A DNA stretch of 64,000 nt from Albifimbria verrucaria (lineage: Eukaryota; Ascomycota; Sordariomycetes; Hypocreales; Stachybotryaceae): assembly GCA_020081605.1 (NCBI GenBank), contig JAHREC010000040.1, positions 1 to 64,000 of the forward strand. Direction: 5' to 3'. This document shows, in pieces, positions 46,841 through 55,866 of this stretch. Position 1 is the stretch's first letter. The number at the start of each line of letters is the position of its first letter. Both the position numbers and the translations under genes were made by a program. Under the pieces are notes generated by a model. That model made no database searches. It was not told the origin of the DNA and saw only the letters and a program-made list of their open reading frames with translations.

Positions 46841-46922
46841 AGCTATATGTAACGAGAGGCAATGCTGGTACTTCTATCATCAAGCAATTTACTAGACCTT
46901 CAATGTATTTGGTTTTGACGCA
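46841..46922. mobile_element. MITE fragment (same family as 17081)
   Basis: GATGTAGCTATATGTAACGA, AATGCTGGTACTTCTATCAT and TTTACTAGACCTTCAATGTA match the inner part of the 17-kb MITEs in reverse. Neither inverted-repeat end is kept. Confidence 0.6.
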
Positions 46923-47860
46923 GTATGCGATGAGACATGTTCATGGACTTTCGCATTACGCTCCGGTTCCCCACCTCCCACCACCATTCTTCACCCTTTT
47001 CTCACACTGCACTTCTCTCATCTTACCTTTCAGCATCCCAGTTCTTTTCATTTCCTGTCCTACATCACCCTGTAGTAGTCTGGAACGCATGTGGTAAAGA
47101 AAATCACGCCACTGATCGGGTCGTCTTATTCCCTACTACTCGACGGACTATGATCATGGGCACCCCAGCAAGGTCGACAACCACTTGAGGGCTGAGAGCC
47201 TTGACTCACCGAAACATCGCATTGTAGAAGTGCATACTTCAAAGTAGTCGGAGGGCTGAGCAATGTAAGGTTGTTTGAGCTCGTGGAGTTACAGCTGGGA
47301 GCGGATGTAATTTGAACCAGATTGTCCCCGTCATTGTTTCGACCCGGGTTTCTTTGTGCCCTAGCTGGTTTGCCGTTATCCTTGCATTCGTTCTTGATTC
47401 TAACGCTCGGTGTAGCTCTGGGAAGCTGTGTACGTCGTTGTGTCACCTCGAAAAAGTGCACAGATACCCGAAATCAAGACCCCTGTTCGAGAACTGCAGC
47501 CATACCTGCCTTCCTCAGCCACAGTACATACATCGTCCTATCGCCCCATTATTTTAGAGGCGACATATCTCCTCATCCTTCGTCACTGTACCGTTATTGA
47601 TATGCGTCTCGTGAGACGAGGCTGGCGCCACCTCTTGATTGATCGCCATTTTAACTACTTATATCCTACCACTCCATCGCTTTGGAGTAAGCCAATAGAA
47701 CGCGGGAGAACAGCGCTGGCCAGAATTTTGGCGCTTGCATGGCTGCACCCCTGCTTGTCTGCTTCATCCCTCGCATTTCTCGGCTCATGACCTTTTATAC
47801 CCTCATCAGCTTATGCTACCTGCTGAAAAAGCTTAGGGTGGGCAATTTAAGCCCAAAGTT
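46923..47860. other. Region with short frames only
   Basis: Several overlapping 80-120-codon frames on both strands, rich in Ser, Pro and Leu, with no domain or start context. I see no supportable gene. Confidence 0.3.
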
Positions 47861-48285
47861 TTCTGACGCGCTGCTGATCGTTGCGTTCAACTCTTGCAAA
47901 CCATACTCTAAAGCCAATATGTTAAAGGTTCAGCAAAAATGCCATATGGCATCATTGAGAGTGTTTGGAGACATGCATTACAATCTGATGATGATGAAAT
48001 ACTTACCAGACGAGTCTGACTAGTGAGATGCTTAGTGGATGAAGGTGTCTTGTGTCTTGGGCCCGATTACGACACGATACTAGTAGACAATTGGGATTGC
48101 TATGCTGAAATGTGCGGCCCTGAGTACCATAGTTTCGGTGTTGAGCCCGGACCTGGGGATCTAGATAGCGAGGATCGACTCTACGAGCCTCAGCGCTGTG
48201 AAGTGTTCTTTTGCAGGCATCACAAAGTCATCCTTCGTCCCATTGGGAGAACCTACGTCGCATACTACCCATTGATTACTCGGTG
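47860..48285 (+). pseudogene. Unknown Cys/Asp-rich fragment next to a MITE
   Basis: A plus-strand frame from about 48026 reads CLVDEGVLCLGPDYDTILVD, then NWDCYAEMCGPEYHSFG, an acidic GPGDLDSEDRLYEPQRC and FFCRHHKVILRP, with seven Cys in 80 residues. An upstream frame (47860-48020, SDALLIVAFNSCKPYSKANM) may belong to it. No ATG in good context opens the frame, and it runs straight into the MITE at 48288, so the 3' end is probably lost. No family is recognised. Confidence 0.25.
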
Positions 48286-48287
48286 TA

Positions 48288-48440
48288 TCTCCTTGAGTGC
48301 GCGAAGGCTCAGACTAAGTAGCAGACTAGAAAATCAACCAATTGGAACCGAACAAAAACTAGATACATTAAAAACCTAGTAAATTGGCTTATGAGAGATG
48401 TACCAGCATTGCCCCGTGCTACATATGGGTACATTGCAAA
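48288..48440. mobile_element. MITE fragment, left half
   Basis: Begins after TA with TCTCCTTGAGTGCGCGAAGG, continuing CTCAGACTAAGTAG, then CCAATTGGAACCGAACAAAA, ACCTAGTAAATTGGC and GATGTACCAGCATTG, the same order as the 17-kb copies. The right end is missing. Past 48440 the sequence resembles the stretch at 55620-55800 (..GGGCCCGG..CTATTTCCATC..), so these two loci share a longer variant. Confidence 0.75.
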
Positions 48441-48639
48441 TATCACAACCCATATTCGTAGTTTTAACTGGCGGGGCCTCCAGCAGATCCGGCTGATCCG
48501 GATCACGGTTTTCATCAAGGTCAGGGCCCGGGTCAAGGTCATCGTCAGGGTCAGGGCCCGGCCTGCAACGGCTATTTCCATCCAATGGCTCCAAGGCCCG
48601 GCGTTTACGAGAATGAGTAGAGCATCTGAGATTACAAAG

Positions 48640-50080
48640 ATGTGCTCTTGTGTAAAGGGATAGTAGAATCAAATATGGCTTGTGCAATGCGTTGAGAGCC
48701 TATACAGACTATGGCACGCTGGAGGCCAGCGGGGTTCTGGCAACATAATCCATTTCCATAACCATCATCAATTTGAGGGAGAAGTAGGATGAGATATTCA
48801 CGAGCATTCAAGAACTGGCCCAACTACTAGTTTATGAAAACTTACCCATCTCAGAACTTGTGATGTCACATGGGTATAGCTATTGTGAATATCGTATATT
48901 CATAAGATGCAAGAAGAGGATAGATCAATATTGGATAAGTACTCCACGTAGCGGTTTCTCCCCGCAGTATGGCTAAACCAAGCTACAATAATAACCAAGT
49001 CCTTCACAAATTTCCGACTAAAGGGGCGAGCTGCCAGCTCCATGAACTGAAAGTTATGCGCTCCTCCTAGATGTTTGTTGCAATGATGGCACAATTCAAT
49101 GGTTTCAAATATCGAAGAAAACAGTGGGAATGGAGCCAGACTCCAAGATCTTCTAGATGGTGGTACCGGGATGTGAAAGCATTGTTTCAGAGGGCGAAGA
49201 TAAAACGTGTGGGAGATGGCGAGACAAATCGTTGTATTATAGAGATGGCACCGTCGCCACAGAGATGCTCATCTTCCAGGTCAACATAGAAGGATGATGA
49301 TTCAGTCACCAAGCCTTCAAGCAACGTAAGAGTAGGCAATATTTTCTATACAGTATCATTCCGTCTGAGGCTATAGCGTATGGCTAATCAGGTGGAAACA
49401 GCAGTCCATGCCTACTCCATGGCACGTGAGGATGTAGAAAACCTTGAAGGTAGCTATAATTAACCGAAACGTAATTATCATGTGTCTGGTAAACTAACAT
49501 GTGTTCAGAACCAATGATGAACTTTCTACTCATTCGGATATGGAAACCCATATATGGCGAGAGATCCGCTGAAAAAATTCTCAAGTCTACCTTTGAATTA
49601 TAATGAAATTGTGATGAATGGGATACTCCACTAACGAATGAGAAGAAAGTCAAGAATACATCGATCGGAGTATAATATACGGGTCCTCAGCAACCCCATA
49701 GAATTTGGGCATGAGGCAGCAAATAATAGCTATATATACTAGTTTACATAGTCCTCCTGTAAACTGAGAATTTTTATAACCTGTAATAGGCCCTCTGTTG
49801 CCTTTGCTCTTATCTTTTCATCACTCCTTCTAGTCATGTCCTTATAGCTTCCTACTTATGATCTGTTACGCTCAATGGCCCAGTATCCTTGGGTTGGACC
49901 ACTCGTCCATGGTTGCAGTTACACATCTCCAAAGAGTATATAAATATAATTCCGGTGCTTTATTAAGCCATGGGAGGAACAGCAATCGTGCATCGGTGGA
50001 TCGGTGTAATGTCGTGTCATTGACTGGAGACTCATGATGCGGAATCCGCAGCCGCTGCAGCAAGAAAAGCCTTCATGCAT
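48640..50080. other. Gene-poor stretch
   Basis: No frame above 90 codons and no domains. Nothing further is seen. Confidence 0.35.
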
Positions 50081-50332
50081 TTATAGATATAGATGCAAAG
50101 CTGATCCATCCTCGGGAGTTATAATATGATTGGGATTTAGAAGGCTAGGAATTAACTTGATAAAGCTTATAAGACCTTTTCTTGCTTCCTCCGGCACATG
50201 GTGCTTATCGCGAAGGTGGGTGGTAACGTAGAAAGCCGTGATGGAAAGAGGACATAAACACTCCTCTCGGCAGCAAATTAAGGTATGCGCATTATAATCG
50301 ATTTGCAATTGAAGTTTATCCAACAGCTCCAT
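50081..50332 (-). pseudogene. OrsD-like (DUF3505) zinc-finger fragment
   Basis: The minus strand reads LQLQIDYNAHTLICCREECL, a CxxxxC pair, then FYVTTHLRDKHHVPEEARKG and PNHIITPEDGSALHLYL. This is the double C2H2-like front end of the OrsD/DUF3505 family found next to many fungal secondary-metabolite and subtelomeric loci. Only the first 80 or so residues remain, and no continuation follows on the minus strand. It is probably a relic separate from the larger copy at 50.7-52 kb. Confidence 0.55.
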
Positions 50333-50752
50333 GGCTCGTATATAATTACACAGCTGGGTGTTACATAGGCCATGCCATCAGTAACGGTATGCTAGCAACT
50401 TATGATTACCGTGTATAAAGGTGTAGATAGGAAGCAATCGTAGCAGAGGGATTATTCGAAGTAGGTAGTTAAGGAGTTCTTCTAGAGCCGCTGAATACTA
50501 CATTAGTAAACAATGATCATTGTTTCGGCAGGGTGCGTCGGTCAAGGAGACCAATATTACAGAGACAAGGATTTAAAGTACGGACGAAAAATGTGTAATT
50601 TAGTAAATTACAAGCGGTCCTTGGTACAGTAGTAGGTCGCCATATTCATCCACGAACCCGCAGTGTTCCGAGGATTTAGCCGGGTACCGTCCATCAGAAG
50701 TCCTCGGCCATCTTCCCGCTTGCCTGCCGAGACCAGACCAGACTCTGTGCTC

Positions 50753-51900
50753 CTAGACGTCTTTAAGCAAGCGCATATGCTCCGGATAGAGATTGACTTT
50801 GACCTGCTCCCTCATGGATGGTGACATCAAGTATGCCCAAAATATAAAGGCAATAAACTGTTTCCAAATAGATCGATAGCGATAGCTCGTGCCTGGTTCT
50901 GTCATCACAGAAAACGCTCGCGGTTGGAACCTGTTACTCTTCGAGGTGAGTAGCCAACTACGAACGAGTCTACTGCTATTCCGGACAGTATTCTCGTATC
51001 GATCGAGCACCGAGTCAGCCGTTCCTAAGATACAGCCAAGTTTCTGCTCGTCTTGGTAGCAGCTGGTGATATCGGTATCTCCATTCTGCAGTCCCTGGCC
51101 GAGGACTAAGTCTTTCTATACGACTGTGCCGGGTACACGAACCGGCAGTCGTGTCATCATTCGTAAGATATCCCGCCGAGTGTTCTTGAACATTTTGAGC
51201 CCTTGAGTACGCTCCAGCCCATGGACTGGTAGTTGCGTGAGTTTCCTCTCCCAGTGCCTTAGCGTAGCACCGTGGCTGACTTTGAGCGTCCGTGTACTTT
51301 TCGTGGCGTTCAATGACTGCTTGTATATGTGACTGTGTTTCCGGATTAAGCTTGCAAGGGGTGCATTTGGCGGCCTCTGCCTCGCTCCTCTTGCTTTTCC
51401 AAGGTGCCGTCCGCCGATCAACCTCGAACCAACCGCTTGCTGCGCGTGAGAGAAAAACAGCTGGCACGGTACGTTTTCCTCCAAAGTTGCTCTGGGCGTA
51501 CGCTTGCCTCGCCTTCCGCCGACTCTTGTAGATTGAGTCTCGGCCGCCCATGCCCACGAAAATTCTGTCGTTGGTGTTTAACACGCCAGTGCTGAATCAT
51601 CTTCACCTTGCTCTAGATGATATACGAACATTTCAGACATTTGATCCTGTCCGTTCGTGGAGCGGCCAAGTGTGGAATTGGAGGCGCACTTAGTGGTGGA
51701 AAGGTGAAGTCTAAGAGATCTGCTTGGTTCCGACGAATATCTGATAGCTGCTGAACGGTGTTCGCAATGACTCTCCACTTCCCTGGCGGTATGTCTCTAT
51801 GTCGAGAGAGGTGAGTAAGCACTTCTTCCGACACACAAGCGAAGCCACATAATTTGCAGATGACAACCCGGTACCGCTCGTTGTAGACGAAAGGCTCCAT
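50753..51900 (-). pseudogene. OrsD-like (DUF3505) protein, frameshifted
   Basis: ATG at 51900 starts YNERYRVVICKLCGFACVSE, EVLTHLSRHRDIPPGKWRVI, and IKCLKCSYII, i.e. the paired C2H2-like fingers of DUF3505. After frame changes near 51600 and 51500 it continues with a basic region, FKNTRRDILRMMTRLPV, LGQGLQNGDTDITSCYQD, and in another frame VLDRYENTVRNSSRLVRSWL, TEPGTSYRYRSIWKQFIAFI. The last part resembles the recombinase/helicase-linked region that follows the fingers in large subtelomeric OrsD-like proteins. Role unknown. The finger domain suggests nucleic-acid binding. At least three breaks make it non-functional as written. Confidence 0.55.
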
Positions 51901-52164
51901 TGTCGATGGGGCTCCACCTGCAGCCGATTATCCAGCTGCATGAGCCGCCTTCCGCCTCGCATCCTCTGTACTCCTTTCCCTTTACGCGATACCACATCCT
52001 GGTAACGCGAACCACATTTCAATACAATGATTGGTCAGTTTCCGATAAAAGATAAAATGAACTCTACCCCTGCTTGAAAATTAAACTCTAACCCCCTGGT
52101 TTGCGGGGCAGAAAAATGAACTCTACTCGAGTTTAATTTGTTATTGTGGAGTAGAAGGGTTTGC

Positions 52165-52362
52165 ATACTGACTACACCAGTCAAGCATTCTGATGTCAGC
52201 CATCATTTTCGTTGTCATCCATCATTTTCGTTGTCATCCATCATTTTCGTTGTCATCCATTCTGGGTCGGTCAGATTTACGTACAAACTACGCCAGCCAT
52301 GCATCCTAATATTAGTCATCGTCTTCGTGGTAATCCGTTCTGCAGCGCTTGGATTCACTTAC
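52165..52362. repeat. Two diverged intron-type 78-bp units plus a 19-bp triplication
   Basis: Downstream (minus strand) of the last ankyrin exon lie two more copies of the intron unit described at 52605-53304: one starts at the donor at 52362 and the other ends near 52165. Inside the latter, the 19-mer ATCATTTTCGTTGTCATCC is repeated three times head to tail (52202-52258). Confidence 0.75.
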
Positions 52363-55300
52363 AATCTCAGAATGGTAGTCCACCTCAGCGCCCGCCTCGA
52401 GCAATAGCTTCACAATCGCCACGTTCTGTTTTTCTATTGCTCGTGATAGCGGAGTTTGGCCAGCTTCATCTTCTAAGTCTCGCTGAGCATGATGATTCAG
52501 CAAAAGCTGAACAATCTTCGCATCTCCATTTTCTGCAGCTCGTGATAAAGGCGTCTAGATATTCTGTTAACAGGTTTTCACACTCTATAGCTCCTTTCAC
52601 TTACTCGCTATACCAGCCAAGCATCATAATGTCAGCCATTATCTTTGTTGTCATCTGTTCCGCGTCGGTCGGATTCACTTACAAACTATACCACCCAAAC
52701 ATCCCAATGTCAGCTATCATACTATTATTATCCATCCTGCATCGCTTGGATTCACTTACCCACTTCACCAGCCCAAGCAGCCTAATATCAGCCATCATGC
52801 CCGTTCTCATCGACTCTGTCTAGATCGATTCACTTACGTACTACACCAGCCAAGGGTTCCAATGTCAGCCACAATCTCTGTTATCATCGATTCTGCGTCG
52901 CTCGGATTCACTTACTGACTACAGCAGCCAAGCATGCTAATGTCAGTCATCATTCTATTATCATCTATGCTGCGTGAGTCGGATTCACTTACTCGCTACA
53001 CCAGCCAAGCATCCCAATGTCAGCCGTCATCTTCGTCGCCATCCGTTCTACGTTGGTCGGATTCACTTACTCGCTACACCAGCCAGGCATGCTAATGTCA
53101 GCCATCACCTTCGTTGTCATCTATTGTGCGAGGGTTGGATTCACTTACTTCCTACACCGGCCAAGCATCCTAATATCAGCCATCGTCTCCTTTGTCATTC
53201 ACTCTGTGTCGGTTGGTTTCACTTACTCGCTACACCAGCCAAACATCCTAATGTCAGTCATCATCCTCGTTGTCATCTGGGCTGTGTTGATCAAATTTAC
53301 TTACAAGCTCATAATGGTAGTCCACCTTAGCGCCCATCTCAAGCAACCGCTGTACAGTCGCTACGTGCCGTCCTTCTATTGCCTCTACGAGCGGCGTCCG
53401 ACCACCTTCATCTTTCGTCTCGAGCTTGGCGCCGTTCTCGAGCAGCTGTTTGACTACGGCGTTGTGACCAAAATGCGATGCTACCATCAGATCCGTAAAA
53501 TGCCCGACAGTCTTGATGTCTGTAGTTTCCCAATAGATCATAAACCAAGTCGAATAGCTCTTTGAATCCGGATCGCAGAGTTTAACAGTGAGAGGTACAA
53601 TGGCCGCGTCATCAATGATGCTGGCCTTGCGGAAGTGAGCGCCCCAATTCTTGGCCGAATAATCTAGGAAGGCGTAGCCATCGACAGGGTGGCCGGCTGC
53701 CCCATTCGCATCTGTGGGCAGGGTGGCGTCCGAGTTGAAGAAGTTCAGATAGCGCACGCAAAGCTCCGCGAGAACGGCGTGTGCGTCTAAGACAGTGATG
53801 GAGCGATGCCAGTGTAGCTCAGGCGAAACAGTTGTGGGTGATGCCAAATCTGCAAGGAGAAACTCACGAGCTGTTTGATGGAGGAAATAAACCCAGTGAT
53901 GATGTATCGAGATGAACAACCCACACCAAGATCTGAGACGCCTCTTGAAGTCCTCTTCATCCTCCAAGTCGAGGTCGCGAAGAGATTTTGACGTATCGTC
54001 TATGTTCACAGCAACATTCATTTCTGAGAGTGTCAACGGCCGACTCGCGGCCACAATAACACTCAAGGCTTTCCGGACCATTTCATTTTCCTTATCGTTG
54101 GATTTGTTAAGAATTTTCTCATATGCCTCAGTGACACTTCTGGGAAGTGTTGCCATGATAGACTCCACCCCTTTAATGTCTTTTTAAAGTCTGTCCTCTC
54201 CAGGTAGTCAAACACAATGTATACCCAGAGATATGTGCGGTGGCTGGTTTCCTGTAGACTTTTTCTAGATGCCTCTTGATATCAGAATTGAGGCGCTTCT
54301 TCATCGCAAGCTGATTAACCCGGCATGTAATGACGTGATTCACCTCCTGGCTGATAGTCTCTCATTCTTCTTCTCCTGGTATACGGATATTTGGAAAAGT
54401 GCCCGACAGGCTGCCGAACTTGGACACGATCTGCTCATATGGGCGGCATGTCATCAGATACTTTAACTTGCCATGTCCTAACTCTTTGCCGCAGGATTGG
54501 CTTTCCACATTCTGTATCAGGTCTGCAAACTCTGATTCAGCACATTCGTCCAGGGCATCAAGGACAATTATTATAGGGCTTGCCTGGGAATCTTTTGCAG
54601 CGTTTTGCAGAATATTCCAGAGCGATTCTGTTGAGTTGATTAAGCATTTCCCATTCTTTTGATATTGTGCTATGGCATGTTTGATAAGAGACGGCATCTG
54701 AGAGAAGAGCTGAAGTAGTGCGCAAAGCGCTTGCCGGACAGTATTCTGGTCTTGCTCTTTGAAGAAGAAATAGCAGATTGTTGACGATTGTGGCAGATAG
54801 TGGTCGATTAGGTACTTGGCCAACACCGACTTTCCACAACCAGGATCTGCCGTGACGAGCAGGGGCCGGACTCCTCGTCTAGCCACTCCTGGAAGCGCTT
54901 GTGGTTGAGGAACCATAGGCACGTATCTTTAACCCTTTCGTCCACCCGATGTTTGTACCACTCGTATGTGGCGTCTCTACTGCTGTCTGTAAGGCGGAAT
55001 AGCTGGTGACACTCTTGTTGTTCTTTTTGTTCTTTTTCGGATATCCTCGCCTTGGCTCGATCTTTCTTGGACTGGAGCTGCTCTTCTGCAATGTTCCGGT
55101 GATCTTCTGCAATATTCCTGTGGTCTTCTGCAATGTTCCGGTGGTCTTCTGCGACTTCATGGAGATCTGTATATAGGGTTAGCATGTATTGATAGTGAGA
55201 TTCCAAGTCCTCTGATTTACCCGATAGAATATCACCGATCTTCTTCTCAGCCTCGACCTTGGTCGGGTGGACACGAGAGAGGAGGTCCTTAGCATAGGCA

Positions 55301-55544
55301 GCAGCAGCCATAGCTGCGTATCCTTGCCATTCCTTATTCTTATGCGAATCCGCGTAGTCGCATATCCCGCGAATAACGAGACAGGGAAGTGGTTCATCAA
55401 GCCGGCGGCTTCCATTTCGAAACACAGGACGCCCTTGTCCGCTGCCAGTCTATCCCGAATCGAAGCGTCCTTCATCAACTGGTTTGCCGAAGCGATCAGC
55501 CCATCTCTTTGAATGTGCGAGGGCCACATCGAGGTACCGGACAT
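52312..55544 (-). pseudogene. NLR-type receptor: PNP - NACHT - ankyrin, with frameshifts
   Basis: Minus strand. The N-terminal part is the C-terminal half of a purine-nucleoside-phosphorylase domain ([56 protein letters not shown]), then a linker with three or four AEDHRNI repeats. The NACHT core has Walker A DPGCGKSVLAKYL, Walker B IIIVLDALDEC and KYLMTCRPYEQI, then MATLPRSVTEAYEKILNKSN, FLHQTAREFLLADL, and ankyrin units GHNAVVKQLLENGAKLETKD / GRHVATVQRLLEMGAKVDYH and, in a 192-nt exon at 52363-52554, DAKIVQLLLNHHAQRDLEDE / NVAIVKLLLEAGAEVDYH. Such proteins mediate self/non-self recognition and cell death. Breaks: C-run losses at 55384 and 54862, a stop after PGEEE, and a G-run shift near 54168. 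The 5' half of the PNP domain is missing, cut next to a MITE-like sequence. Confidence 0.85.
52605..53304 (-). repeat. Intron-derived tandem array, nine 78-bp units
   Basis: Between the ankyrin exon ending at 53305 and the one starting at 52554 lie nine head-to-tail copies of about 78 bp. On the coding (minus) strand every unit has donor GTAAGTGAATCC-like, a branch site GCTGACATTAGG-like and an acceptor GGTGTAG-like, i.e. a complete 75-nt intron, followed by a 3-nt remainder before the next donor (CGA, GAA, CGA, CGA, TCA, TAC, TGG, TTT, CGA). A different 50-nt intron (52555-52604) follows the last unit. Both 75 and 3 are multiples of three, so neither splicing nor retention changes phase, although retained units contain stops. 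Splice signals are conserved in all nine. Confidence 0.9.
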
Positions 55545-55551
55545 GAATCTG

Positions 55552-55800
55552 ATCCAATTAAAACCGGGAAAAAACTAGTGACATTAGCTAGCTAGGAAAT
55601 TGGCTGGTGATAGAAGTCCCAGCATTTAGGCTTTTTACAAAGGGATACATTGCACGTTAGACAACCCCACCTTGGCTTTGGACCTATACGAGGCTTCCGA
55701 GGCCTCCGTCCCTTTGACGATGTGGCCGGGCCCGGCTGTTGATGCTATCTCCATCTAGCTGTTCCAACGGACCCTGTTTTCTAGGGCGTTGAGAGCTTTG
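55552..55800. mobile_element. MITE-related fragment at the 5' edge of the NLR gene
   Basis: CCAATTAAAACCGGGAAAAA, CTAGGAAATTGGCTGGTGAT, TCCCAGCATTTAGG and GGATACATTGCAC correspond in order to the interior of the MITE family, and the following GGCCGGGCCCGG..CTATCTCCATC matches the variant seen at 48440-48610. No terminal repeats are seen. The NLR reading frame stops being recognisable exactly where this begins. Confidence 0.55.
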
Positions 55801-55866
55801 ACTATAAGGCTACCAATCTGGATACCCGGACAAGCCTGACATCTTCCCTGACCCCTAGGGCCCGGT

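Noticed and set aside
52202..53304. CRISPR-like array because of regular spacing of about 78 bp
   Set aside because: Units are contiguous diverged copies without constant repeats and unique spacers, and each is a spliceosomal intron. The host is a fungus.
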